Positions 8,274 through 17,686 of a stretch of DNA of 64,000 bases are shown piece by piece. This DNA is from Halobacteriovoraceae bacterium. GTDB lineage: Bacteria; Bdellovibrionota; Bacteriovoracia; Bacteriovoracales; Bacteriovoracaceae. Each line of letters begins with the position of its first letter. The stretch's first letter is position 1. The notes under the pieces were generated by a model. It did not search any database. It saw only the letters and a list, made by a program, of their open reading frames with translations, and was not told the origin of the DNA. The translations under genes and the position numbers were made by a program. The stretch spans positions 1 through 64,000 of the forward strand of contig PAVS01000020.1 of NCBI GenBank assembly GCA_002713145.1, read 5' to 3'.

Positions 8274-10474
8274 CTGTTACCTCCTGACTTAGGTCTCCAC
8301 CTTTTCAATAATAAGGAATTACTTAAAACGCTAACTGAGCTTAAGGCCATCGCCCCACCGGCAATCATAGGATTAAGAAGTCCCATCGCAGCTAGAGGTA
8401 TTCCAACGATATTGTAAAAGAATGCCCAAAATAGATTTTGTTTTATTTTTTTGTAAGTGGCATTAGAAACTGAGATCGCATCAGGTATGAGGAGAGGATT
8501 TCCTCTCATTAATGTAACCTCAGCACTATGCATTGCTACGTCAGTTCCTGTAGACATGGCAAATCCGACATCACTTACTGCTAAAGCAGGTGCATCGTTC
8601 ACCCCATCCCCAACCATCGATACTGTTTTATAATTAACTTTTAGCTTTTTGATAATTTCTGACTTATCTTCTGGCAATACTTCGTAATAAAAATCTTCAA
8701 TTTGAAGTTCAGAAGCAACCTTTGTCACGCTCCCTTTATTATCTCCTGAAATAAGAACGGGCTTTACTCCGAGTTTTTTAAGTTCTTTTATTGTCTGTTT
8801 AGCACTTTCTTTTAATTTATCAGTAAAGCTAAATACAGATAGGACTTCTTTAGAATTTGAGTCAATCAGCAGTGATACGGTCTCTCCTTCATCCTCCCTG
8901 TGTTTAATCAAATCTCTTATCTTTCCTGAAAATTCACGTTCATCCAGTATTTTTTTACTAGCTATTATGTACTTTGATTTATCGCTCCTAGCTTCAATTC
9001 CCTTACCTCGAATTGTTTTGACTTCTGAGACTTCAACCTTTCTGGCATTTTTTCCTCTCAGATAAGCTGCAAGAGCTTTACCTAAGGGATGTTCACTGTT
9101 CGACTGAATACTGTAAAGAATATTATTTATATATTCAATATCCTCAGAAAAATATTCGATAGTGCTGACAACAGGCTTTCCCTCGGTTAATGTCCCTGTT
9201 TTATCAAATGCCACAACATCTATTGAGTGAGCCAACTCCAGCGCTTCAGCATTTTTAATCAAAACTCCACTTTTTGCCGCCTGCCCTGTTCCTACCATTA
9301 TAGAAGTTGGTGTAGCTAATCCCAAAGCACAGGGACAAGCTATAACCAATACGGCGACAGCATTTAATATTGCTGTCTCAATATTTGATTCGAGATAAAG
9401 AGTGATTCCAAATGTTAAAAATGCTATAACAACTACTATCGGAACAAAGTAAAAACTAACTTTATCGACCATTCTTTGAATAGGAGCTTTTTCAGCCTGA
9501 GCCTCTTCAACGAGCCTAATTATCTTAGAGAGCACTGTTTCGGCGCCAATTGAAGTTACCTTCACCTCGATTAATCCATCAGCATTTATTGAACCTCCAA
9601 CAACTCTATCTCCCTCTTTTTTTGAGACTGGTACACTCTCACCAGTAATCATAGATTCATCGATCTCTGTTTCTCCTTTGATGATCGTTCCGTCTAAAGG
9701 TAATCTCTCTCCTGACCTAACGACTACAATCTCACCAACAGTAACAGACTCAATACTTTTTTCGCTTATCTCTCCGTCACTTGACTTGATATTTGCTGTT
9801 TCTGGTTTCAATTTTTGGAGTGCTCTGATTGCCTCTGTGGTTTGCATCTTCGCTTTAGACTCCATAAACTTCCCCAAAAGGATAAGGGTTATAATAACGC
9901 TTGAACTCTCAAAATAGAGGTGAAGCGATTTGTGATGTAGGTGTTCTAAGTTTTTCATAACAAGATATAGACTTAAAAAATAGGCAGCACTTGTACCTAT
10001 AGCGACCAATAGCTCCATATTTCCACTTTTATTTTTAAGAGCTCCCCACGCTGATTTATAGAACCTTGCTCCTATGATAAATTGGACAGGAGTAGCAAGA
10101 ATAAGCTGTATCCACGCGTCGATATGAAAGCTGATACCAAAAGGCATAAATAGCATCGGAATCACTAATGGTGCTGTTAATACAGATGATATAATTAGAA
10201 TATATTTTTCTTTTTCTAATTTTTTAATTTTTTCGTTTTGAAGATCATCATTCGAAGCTGTACTCATAGTCGAAGCCTCATAGCCAGCATCCTTAATCAT
10301 ATCTATTATTTCCTTTGCGTTAAGGATAGAATCGTTATATGAAACATTTCCTTTTTCTGTTGCTAAATTTACCGAGACCTTTGAAATGTTTTCGTTGGAT
10401 TTTAGTTTTCTTTCGATTCTCCCTACGCATGATGCGCATGTCATACCTTCGATTTTTAAGTCTATTGTTCGCAT
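8270..10474 (-). CDS. copA: Copper-translocating P1B-type ATPase
   Basis: N-terminal GMTCASCVGRIE, VIACPCALGL (CPC), DKTGTLT, GDGVNDAPAL. Confidence 0.97.
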   Translation of the reverse strand: MRTIDLKIEGMTCASCVGRIERKLKSNENISKVSVNLATEKGNVSYNDSILNAKEIIDMIKDAGYEASTMSTASNDDLQNEKIKKLEKEKYILIISSVLTAPLVIPMLFMPFGISFHIDAWIQLILATPVQFIIGARFYKSAWGALKNKSGNMELLVAIGTSAAYFLSLYLVMKNLEHLHHKSLHLYFESSSVIITLILLGKFMESKAKMQTTEAIRALQKLKPETANIKSSDGEISEKSIESVTVGEIVVVRSGERLPLDGTIIKGETEIDESMITGESVPVSKKEGDRVVGGSINADGLIEVKVTSIGAETVLSKIIRLVEEAQAEKAPIQRMVDKVSFYFVPIVVVIAFLTFGITLYLESNIETAILNAVAVLVIACPCALGLATPTSIMVGTGQAAKSGVLIKNAEALELAHSIDVVAFDKTGTLTEGKPVVSTIEYFSEDIEYINNILYSIQSNSEHPLGKALAAYLRGKNARKVEVSEVKTIRGKGIEARSDKSKYIIASKKILDEREFSGKIRDLIKHREDEGETVSLLIDSNSKEVLSVFSFTDKLKESAKQTIKELKKLGVKPVLISGDNKGSVTKVASELQIEDFYYEVLPEDKSEIIKKLKVNYKTVSMVGDGVNDAPALAVSDVGFAMSTGTDVAMHSAEVTLMRGNPLLIPDAISVSNATYKKIKQNLFWAFFYNIVGIPLAAMGLLNPMIAGGAMALSSVSVLSNSLLLKRWRPKSGGNR

Positions 10475-10496
10475 AATATATCTCCTTATTCAGTAT

Positions 10497-10527
10497 AACA
10501 TAAGCCCTCCCCAAGGGGGAAGGTCAA
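10497..10527 (-). promoter_or_regulatory. MerR/CueR-type promoter for copA operon
   Basis: minus strand TTGACC-19 bp (TTCCCCCTTGGGGAGGGCT)-TATGTT. Confidence 0.8.
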
Positions 10528-10535
10528 CATTTTTC

Positions 10536-10566
10536 TTGACTCTACCCCGGGGGGAAGGGTTAAAAA
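10536..10566 (+). promoter_or_regulatory. MerR/CueR-type promoter for copper chaperone
   Basis: TTGACT-19 bp (CTACCCCGGGGGGAAGGGT)-TAAAAA. Confidence 0.75.
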
Positions 10567-10596
10567 AGTTATACCAAAAACCAAAAGGAGATAAGT

Positions 10597-10791
10597 ATGA
10601 CAACATTAAAAATTAAAGATCTGCACTGTAACAGCTGTGTTGCAAATATCAATGAAGGTATTTTAAAGGTAGATCAAGATGCCAAAGTTAAAGGTGATAT
10701 TAAAAATTCTGAAATCATGATTAAATCTGAGCTCAACGAGAGTCAACTACGTGAAATCATATCAAATGTCGGTTATGAAGTTTTAAATTGA
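10597..10791 (+). CDS. copZ: Heavy-metal-associated (CopZ-like) copper chaperone
   Basis: 64 aa, MTTLKIKDLHCNSCVANINEGI, HMA-domain CxxC. Confidence 0.85.
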   Translation: MTTLKIKDLHCNSCVANINEGILKVDQDAKVKGDIKNSEIMIKSELNESQLREIISNVGYEVLN

Positions 10792-10887
10792 GCTGGGTTT
10801 TCCAGCTCTCTCACTCCTACTGTAAAGCCTAGTACAGTTTATTTCTTCACGCGATTTTCAGACTTCACCCCCATTAAAAATAAACTA

Positions 10888-10918
10888 TTGACCTTCCCCT
10901 TGGTGTATGACCTAAACT
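10888..10918 (+). promoter_or_regulatory. MerR/CueR-type promoter
   Basis: TTGACC-19 bp (TTCCCCTTGGTGTATGACC)-TAAACT. Confidence 0.7.
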
Positions 10919-10949
10919 CAACCTAATTTTAATCTACATAGGAGAAAAT

Positions 10950-11786
10950 ATGTTCGCGATAAAAAAACAATTAATAACCTTAATGGTCTCTACCTTTTTA
11001 ATTTTGTTTATATTTATAAATGATGGATATGCATCTGAAAAAAATGAACCGAAACAGCAAAAAAGGACAAGCCTAGAGCTTCAACTTAGTGAAACTAATT
11101 TTAATGCCGGTAGAAATAACCTGCAGTTCAGGTTAGTCTCTTCAAGCGGAGAAGAATATGACGATGATGATCTAGTTCTTAAGCATGAAAAAAAAATCCA
11201 TTTAATTTTGTTTGACGTATCATTGTCAGAATTTCGTCACCTTCACCCAATCTATGAGAAGGGACTTTGGCAGGTTGATTTCAACCTAGCTAGAAACGGA
11301 GAATACTACGTTTGGGCAGAAGGAAAAATCAAAGGTTCTAATCACTCTTTTTCCGTATCTTCGAAGCTTAACCTACAAGGAGGATCAGTAGCCCTTCCAA
11401 GAAACGATCACTTAAATGAAAAAAGAAGTGGAGAAAATGACAAATCTGTAGTCATGCTATCTGATGATAGGTTAGTTGCAAACCATGACGCCACCTTAAG
11501 CTTTCAATTTGATAGAACCGATGAACGCAAACCTAGCCTTTCAACTTACTTAGGAGAATATGCTCACGTCCTTGTTTCAGATTTGGATGGACAGATAATT
11601 CACGCCCACCCAATGAATCACGGAGCTCAATTCGTTATTCACACAAAGTTTCCTAAATCTGGTGACTATAGAATTTGGATAGAATTTATCGACTATGGTA
11701 AACTAAAAATTATACCTCTAAACGTACGTGTTTATGAGAGTAAAAATAACACAGACCATTCAGCAACGAATGGTCACAATCACTAA
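10950..11786 (+). CDS. Secreted His-rich (putative copper-binding) protein
   Basis: Signal peptide; two similar segments HLILFDVSLSEFRHLHP and HVLVSDLDGQIIHAHPMNH; C-terminal DHSATNGHNH. Confidence 0.65.
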   Translation: MFAIKKQLITLMVSTFLILFIFINDGYASEKNEPKQQKRTSLELQLSETNFNAGRNNLQFRLVSSSGEEYDDDDLVLKHEKKIHLILFDVSLSEFRHLHPIYEKGLWQVDFNLARNGEYYVWAEGKIKGSNHSFSVSSKLNLQGGSVALPRNDHLNEKRSGENDKSVVMLSDDRLVANHDATLSFQFDRTDERKPSLSTYLGEYAHVLVSDLDGQIIHAHPMNHGAQFVIHTKFPKSGDYRIWIEFIDYGKLKIIPLNVRVYESKNNTDHSATNGHNH

Positions 11787-11865
11787 TATTAAAATCGCTG
11801 CTTATATATAAGTGGAGTTAACTAAGAAATAACTCCACTTTCTTGGGTTCTAATCCAATACGTGG

Positions 11866-12867
11866 TCAATTTTGAGCATAAAAAGGGTCAGTATATATAT
11901 CATCTGCCCACAACCCCTTTTCTTCGAGTAATTCCGCTAAACTTCTAACAAGAGGAGGTGGACCGGCGAGATACGCTTGCCATTGCCCTTCAAGAATTGG
12001 CCATTCGGCATCAATTATATTTATGACCCGTCCAACGACTATGTCTGAACTTGAGTTAATTTTATCAGCAACATATTTCACTTGAAAATTGGAGTGTTTC
12101 GTAGCTAATTCGACGAAATACTCTTTCAAATAAAAGTCTCTTTCCTCTCTCACTCCAAAGTATAAATAAAGTTTTTGCTTTAAACCAAGTGTTAATGCAC
12201 TATCAATGATGGATTTAATTGGTGCAATACCAGAGCCGCCGGCGACTAGCATAATAGGTCCAGTGTGCTCAGCTCTTAAATAAGCGCTACCAAACGGTCC
12301 TTCAACGCGAACGGTGTCACCTTCTTTTAGCTCGGACATTATTCTATCGCTAACGCTGCCATTCGGCAATTTTCGAATGAAGAATGTTAAAAGCTCATCG
12401 CTCGGCAGATTTGCCATTGAGTAGCTTCTAGAAATCCCACCATCAAACTCAAGCCTCACAAACTGCCCTGATTTAAAGATCCAATCGGTTTTATTTTTCA
12501 TCTTTAACTGTAAGCACCAAGTATCATGATTAATCATACTTTTTGAAATCACAGATGCTTCCTCTTTTTGCACACTTATCTCAAAGTCGTCTTGATTAAC
12601 TATAGAAACTTCAACATCGGTAAGTGGAAATGCTCTACATGACAGTATAAGACCTTCTTCTTTTTCAAGTTCACTTAAGCTATGGGGAGAATGATCTAAA
12701 TGATCAACTTTTCCATCAATTAACCTTAACTTACACATTCCACACAGACCAGTTTTGCATGAATATGGGTGATCAATCTTTTCTCTCATAGCCCCTTCAA
12801 GAATCGACTCTCTCGCTCCAACTTTAAAACCATTATTAGTGGGAAATATCTTTACTTTTTTTCTCAT
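11866..12867 (-). CDS. 2Fe-2S ferredoxin + FAD/NAD(P) oxidoreductase (phenol hydroxylase reductase-like)
   Basis: CKTGLCGMCKLRLIDG...C (2Fe-2S), RSYSMANLPSD, GPIMLVAGGSGIAPIKSI. Confidence 0.9.
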   Translation of the reverse strand: MRKKVKIFPTNNGFKVGARESILEGAMREKIDHPYSCKTGLCGMCKLRLIDGKVDHLDHSPHSLSELEKEEGLILSCRAFPLTDVEVSIVNQDDFEISVQKEEASVISKSMINHDTWCLQLKMKNKTDWIFKSGQFVRLEFDGGISRSYSMANLPSDELLTFFIRKLPNGSVSDRIMSELKEGDTVRVEGPFGSAYLRAEHTGPIMLVAGGSGIAPIKSIIDSALTLGLKQKLYLYFGVREERDFYLKEYFVELATKHSNFQVKYVADKINSSSDIVVGRVINIIDAEWPILEGQWQAYLAGPPPLVRSLAELLEEKGLWADDIYTDPFYAQN

Positions 12868-12898
12868 AAAAAACCATCCTTCTCATGCTCAAAGATAA

Positions 12899-12929
12899 AT
12901 TATAAAGTTTCCCCTTGAGACAAGGTCAA
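12899..12929 (-). promoter_or_regulatory. MerR/CueR-type promoter for ferredoxin-reductase gene
   Basis: minus strand TTGACC-19 bp (TTGTCTCAAGGGGAAACTT)-TATAAT. Confidence 0.75.
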
Positions 12930-13446
12930 GCCTTTTGTAAACATTCTAATCTTCAAAAAGCCTACACTATGCGATCTTGAACAACTCATTTTTCAAAGGC
13001 AAGACAAATTAACCTAAATGCGATCCTAGTGCCTTCGACTCAGAATACACAAATCTAAGAAGAGAAACTCTTAACCCAAGAAATTTGAAAGTTTCAGGAT
13101 TGATCAACCAGTTAAAAAGTATCGGATAAGATATAGCAAGCAAGTTCTTTAAATCTGGCGGCTTCGCGATATTTTATTTGCAGTTTTTGGATCGGCCAGA
13201 TAAAAGAACGGTGCCTTTCTAAACCTAAAACTTATATTTACTGAAATCTCGATATATGGGATTTTCATGTCCGCGTTTTTGAAGCGTTTATAGGCTGCTA
13301 AATCATGTCGTTATACTTTGAATAAGGCAATAAAGATTCTGAGGTCGAAAAACTTGTGACCAAGGATTCGGTTTAGCATTTCAGTCAAAAAATATTTATA
13401 CTCATTTTCAGAGCTGTAATATTTTGAGATTGATTAAAAGAAAAGT

Positions 13447-13607
13447 AGCCACAAAAACCGAAAAAACCCATTAAATTCAACCACTTAGGCGTGGTGGAGG
13501 TGGCCACCTTTTTATAACTACCTTTTATTATTGATAAAATTTTCAAAGGGTAGCCAAAATAGCCACAAGACTCTTTTCTCTAGACAGCTTCAGACAACTC
13601 AAGACAG
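13447..13607. repeat. att-like repeat copy 2
   Basis: TGGTGGAGGTGG at 13492-13503; TAGCCA at 13551 and 13560; AGACAG/AGACAA/AGACAG at 13582/13592/13602; clearly homologous to 7320-7495. Confidence 0.75.
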
Positions 13608-13805
13608 GTTTGAAACTTTCAGAGTTCTCCATTCATTATAAAGTTAAACTATTTAAAAGTGTAGTTAATTTTCTATGTTACCAAAATTAAATTCAATGGA
13701 TTTCGTTGGTGCCTTTACTCTCAAAACATGAGCTAAAATTGAAGTGCTCAGTTTTTATCAGCCAATCTTCACCAACCTCATTTTATTATTATTCTAAATA
13801 CTCTT

Positions 13806-14126
13806 CTACCATATCCACTTTGTTTGAATATCTTGATAATCTTCTGAATAAACTCCCCAACATTTAACTTCTTGGTTAATACTTACTCGAATCACATTTC
13901 CCCTTGTCCAAGCAATCAAGAAAGTACCGAGGTGAACTCTTCTTTTTCCTTTAATTTTTGTATGGAACTCTCTTAAATCTGGCCTATTACTTTGATCCGC
14001 TCCCCGACGTCCAAAAATCTCATATACACCTAATGGAATAAAGTTTAATATTGTAAAAAATGTTTTAAACAATGCTACAAAAGGAAGTTTCAATAAAGAA
14101 GTTATAAAGTTTAAAGTTTGTTCCAT
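13806..14126 (-). CDS. Small hypothetical protein with hydrophobic N-terminus
   Basis: 106-aa ORF, last gene of the candidate operon. Confidence 0.5.
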   Translation of the reverse strand: MEQTLNFITSLLKLPFVALFKTFFTILNFIPLGVYEIFGRRGADQSNRPDLREFHTKIKGKRRVHLGTFLIAWTRGNVIRVSINQEVKCWGVYSEDYQDIQTKWIW

Positions 14127-14168
14127 ATTATCTAAATCTCACAATCTAGCTATTATTAGCGCATTTAA

Positions 14169-14717
14169 CTAAAGTCTCAATGTCATATATTTTTCAAATA
14201 TAGCATTGACCTCTTCCCCTGTAAGTTCTTCCTTTAATAGGAGTTCATCAACAATAGACTGAATCAATGCTTTGTGCGGCGCAAGCATTTTGATACAATC
14301 TCCCATCTTATAATCTATATAAGCCCTTATTGATGGGTTCTCAATCATATCTAAAGCACTTGGACTTGGTATTGGCAATTCAGCTATCCAATTTTTAAAT
14401 TCAGGAATTTGAAACATGTTTTCTGTTGTTCTAGCCGCAATAGTTAAATCATCACCACCAATATTTGCTACCCCATCAAAAAAGAGTATCTCACTGGCAT
14501 AGCCTCCTAACGAAATCATAATTTTTTTGATTGCCTTTTCTCCTGTAAACTTAACATTCGTATCAGCAGGCTCAAGCTTCATAAAAGCAAGATATTTATC
14601 CCCCCCTAAAGGTGAATCCATCTCCCTCAACGAAATTTTTTGAATCTTTTGCTGACATATTAATGCCATAACGGCATGGCCGGTTTCATGGAATGCAATC
14701 TTTATTTTTTTATTCAA
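14169..14717 (-). CDS. FtsH-protease-domain-like (M41-like) metalloprotein without AAA domain
   Basis: IAFHETGHAVMALI (HExxH), GGYASEILFF, GGDDLTIAARTTENM, matching the FtsH M41 domain order. Confidence 0.75.
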   Translation of the reverse strand: MNKKIKIAFHETGHAVMALICQQKIQKISLREMDSPLGGDKYLAFMKLEPADTNVKFTGEKAIKKIMISLGGYASEILFFDGVANIGGDDLTIAARTTENMFQIPEFKNWIAELPIPSPSALDMIENPSIRAYIDYKMGDCIKMLAPHKALIQSIVDELLLKEELTGEEVNAIFEKYMTLRL

Positions 14718-14758
14718 ATTTTATCTCCCTACCTAAAAGTAAGACTGCTTTGTTATGA

Positions 14759-16087
14759 TTAGCCATGTATTAAGTACTCACTTATCAGAGTATCAGCTAA
14801 TGGTAATATTTTTTCTTTTATTTTATCAATTAAATTCGTATTAATTAGCAACATAGAACTATCAATTGATTTTTGAAATGTATCGACTTTTCCAACTTGT
14901 GGATCTAATTCAAGTAACAAACTCACAACAATTGAAGTTCTAAGTATGTTTAATATTTGCCAACTAAAATCTTCAAATTTTCCATACCTTTCAATTACTT
15001 TCTTCTCATATTTTTCAATTTCAACATTTCCATGAGCATAATCACTTCTAATATTATATGCTAATTTGATTAACTGACTATAATCTTGCTGGTGTAACAA
15101 CTTAAAAAGGTGACTCACTCTCATTGTTAAGCGATAGGACAGTTCAGCCCCTTTCTCTGTAAAGATTGCTTCCAGCCCCATTACGGCTGATGATATTTGC
15201 TTTTGGAAAGAATCATAATGAAGTCCATCCCTGTATCTTTCAAATGCAACTTGTAGTGCATTTAACTTCCCTTTAACAAATCCTGCCTCAATCAAAGACT
15301 TCCTTAATAATGGGTATAAATGTTTCAATCCCTTCAATTTTTTTTCGTCTAAACTATAAACAAATCGAATATTTTGACTTGGACGTCCACTCGTTGACCT
15401 ATTATAAACAGAAGAATCGTCACTTGAATATTTTGTCTCGATAGATGAAACACTTCCAACTCCAAACAAGGCAAGTATCCAATGAAACATATCCGTTTCT
15501 CGGTGCAAGTTAATCTCTTTGAGTTTGACTGGTTTTTCGATCTCAACATAAAAAGCTGGGAATTTATATTTTGTGATAAATGATCTTGATGAGTAATAAT
15601 CTTGGAGATCTTTCAATTCTGTTCTACAAAAAGTAATCTTAATCTTATCGAATATAAAATAAAAGCTATCAACTTCAATCCCAACACCTTCTATAGCTGT
15701 TTTAGAGCGAAAAAATAGTTCTCCACAATTAAACTTATTAATTATTCGATCTCGCTCTTTAGAAATACCTTTTGAGTTCTTAGAAAAAATCTCTTGAGCA
15801 AAATCTCGAAAAAGCGAATTATTCTCTGTTATAAAAACGATTTCTTCATCTAGTTTTAAAGTATCCTTAAAGTCATTAATAGCATTAACAAAATGTGATT
15901 CAGAAAAATGCTTGTAAAGGACTGGTGTAATTCGGTTTGGTTCGGTTTTTAAAAAGCCTTTCTCAAACTCAAAGACATAATCAGAACCAAATGACACAGT
16001 TTTACTCTCAACAGGTTTATATGTATTATCAGAGACTTTTTTGTATATAAAATCAACAAATTCATCTAGCAATTTTTCAACATTCAT
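14759..16087 (-). CDS. HEPN-domain (ApeA/Apea-like) protein
   Basis: SSAVMGLEAIFTEKGAELSYRLTMRVSHLF...AYNIRSDYAHG (RX4H). Confidence 0.75.
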   Translation of the reverse strand: MNVEKLLDEFVDFIYKKVSDNTYKPVESKTVSFGSDYVFEFEKGFLKTEPNRITPVLYKHFSESHFVNAINDFKDTLKLDEEIVFITENNSLFRDFAQEIFSKNSKGISKERDRIINKFNCGELFFRSKTAIEGVGIEVDSFYFIFDKIKITFCRTELKDLQDYYSSRSFITKYKFPAFYVEIEKPVKLKEINLHRETDMFHWILALFGVGSVSSIETKYSSDDSSVYNRSTSGRPSQNIRFVYSLDEKKLKGLKHLYPLLRKSLIEAGFVKGKLNALQVAFERYRDGLHYDSFQKQISSAVMGLEAIFTEKGAELSYRLTMRVSHLFKLLHQQDYSQLIKLAYNIRSDYAHGNVEIEKYEKKVIERYGKFEDFSWQILNILRTSIVVSLLLELDPQVGKVDTFQKSIDSSMLLINTNLIDKIKEKILPLADTLISEYLIHG

Positions 16088-16282
16088 TTAAAACCTTTCA
16101 GTTCAATATCAATAAGCTACATTAAATAATTTCATTAAAACAACTTATATACTTAGCCAGGAAGAATTGTAACAATATAAACTTTCTTAAATATACTCTT
16201 CCTCACGCCTCTAACACAGCATTCTAATAAAAGACTCAGAGCAATCCAGCTCTCCAACATCATCACACGAAAAAACCAGTGC

Positions 16283-17221
16283 CTATTTAAATATTAATTC
16301 CTGGAAGAAAGAGCGAAGTCCTTCTTCTTTTCCTAGAATGATATTTATGTGGTTATCATCTCCTATTATCTTTAAAAAAACTTTTTTAACTATAAACTCT
16401 AGATCTCCAGACTTACTCAGCAGTACATCTCTCCGAGTCTTTTTCATAGATTTGCCATGAAATACATAAGATCTAACTTTGTACATATCTTTCAAAAAAG
16501 AATATATTTTCAATCTCTCTTCAAATTCTCTCGCCAGAAAGAAACTTACTCTTTCAGAGACCTGATGTGACAATTCCGTACTTTCTGTATTAAATATGCA
16601 TTCTAAGGAAGATATAAAGAAAGATATTCTCATTGGTAAATCTTGCTGAGACCTCGCGACCTGTATGTGGTAAAGCGCAAGGGAAATTCTTTCGCTATTA
16701 CTAAAAAGTTTATCTCTTGAGTCTATATACTCCCTAGGCATTACTCCGAAGATAGCTTTTACTGAATCCCTTATGACTTTTAACTTTTTTGTGTTTAATG
16801 TTATGAAGTCATTCGTCTCTATTGCCGCACGAACTCTAACTCCAAGATTATTCTTGTCCGTTATCATACCGTGAGAAGGATGATTGGAGAACATGAAGGC
16901 ATCATCTAAATGTATTCCATTATCCTCATAAAACCAACTTCCTGTTAAAAACAACTTTACTTCATACATAAAGTTCAATAGCTCTTTTCTTCTGTCACAA
17001 TCATCATCAACTTCTTCACTCTTATAAAATATAGCCTTAGAGTTAAAGAGGCTATTCACTTCTACAGCGCCAATACTGAACAATAAATCTTTTTCAGAAA
17101 TGTTAGCCGTTATATTTTTATAGCTGTTAGTTAGATAGACACCATCGAGAAATTGTATTCCTTTTTTTTCATTAGTTTGGACTGTAAGTCCGTTTAAATT
17201 CACATAGAAAAATGCATTCAT
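16283..17221 (-). CDS. HEPN-domain protein
   Basis: FISSLECIFNTESTELSHQVSERVSFFLA...VRSYVFHG (RX4H), same architecture as the 14759 ORF. Confidence 0.7.
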   Translation of the reverse strand: MNAFFYVNLNGLTVQTNEKKGIQFLDGVYLTNSYKNITANISEKDLLFSIGAVEVNSLFNSKAIFYKSEEVDDDCDRRKELLNFMYEVKLFLTGSWFYEDNGIHLDDAFMFSNHPSHGMITDKNNLGVRVRAAIETNDFITLNTKKLKVIRDSVKAIFGVMPREYIDSRDKLFSNSERISLALYHIQVARSQQDLPMRISFFISSLECIFNTESTELSHQVSERVSFFLAREFEERLKIYSFLKDMYKVRSYVFHGKSMKKTRRDVLLSKSGDLEFIVKKVFLKIIGDDNHINIILGKEEGLRSFFQELIFK

Positions 17222-17245
17222 AGATCCTCATTCTATATAGAAAAG

Positions 17246-17686
17246 CTAAAAATTACCCTCATGACATTGCAGGCATACAAGGCCACTACTTCGCCACATT
17301 TTTACAACTTGATCTCTATCATCGAGGACAAAAAGAATCGAAAACCTTTTCTTTATTTTTAAATCGTAGATTTCTTTTTTTATAATCGCATCACCCCTAA
17401 AGTCATTCGTACTTCTTAAAAAAAGATAATTATAAGAAATATCGTACCGACCAAGCCAATCCTCTGTTACTTCTCTATATTTCTCTTCTCGACCACTAAC
17501 AAGGATAATTTTGTAGTCTGCTTTAAATCTGTTGATGACTTCCAAACACCATACATTCAAAGAATCTGAACTCATGTTTGCTTTAAACATTTTCCAATCA
17601 TTCGAATCAATAAGAAACTTACGTCGATGTTCAACATTGGCTAATGTCCCATCAATATCGACTATAATCGCCTTTTTTCTTTCCAT
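17246..17686 (-). CDS. Stand-alone T4 Pnkp/PseT-type polynucleotide 3'-phosphatase (HAD)
   Basis: VDIDGTLANVEHR, VSGREEKYREVTEDWL, LRSTNDFRGDAIIKKEIYD, DDRDQVVKMWRSSGLVCLQCHEGNF match the T4 polynucleotide kinase phosphatase domain; no kinase P-loop. Confidence 0.85.
   Translation of the reverse strand: MERKKAIIVDIDGTLANVEHRRKFLIDSNDWKMFKANMSSDSLNVWCLEVINRFKADYKIILVSGREEKYREVTEDWLGRYDISYNYLFLRSTNDFRGDAIIKKEIYDLKIKKRFSILFVLDDRDQVVKMWRSSGLVCLQCHEGNF

Noticed and set aside
7622-9917. Plus-strand ORFs 7622..7885, 7957..8142 and 9678..9917
   Set aside because: Antisense to DUF3147-like, cueR and copA genes with no independent support
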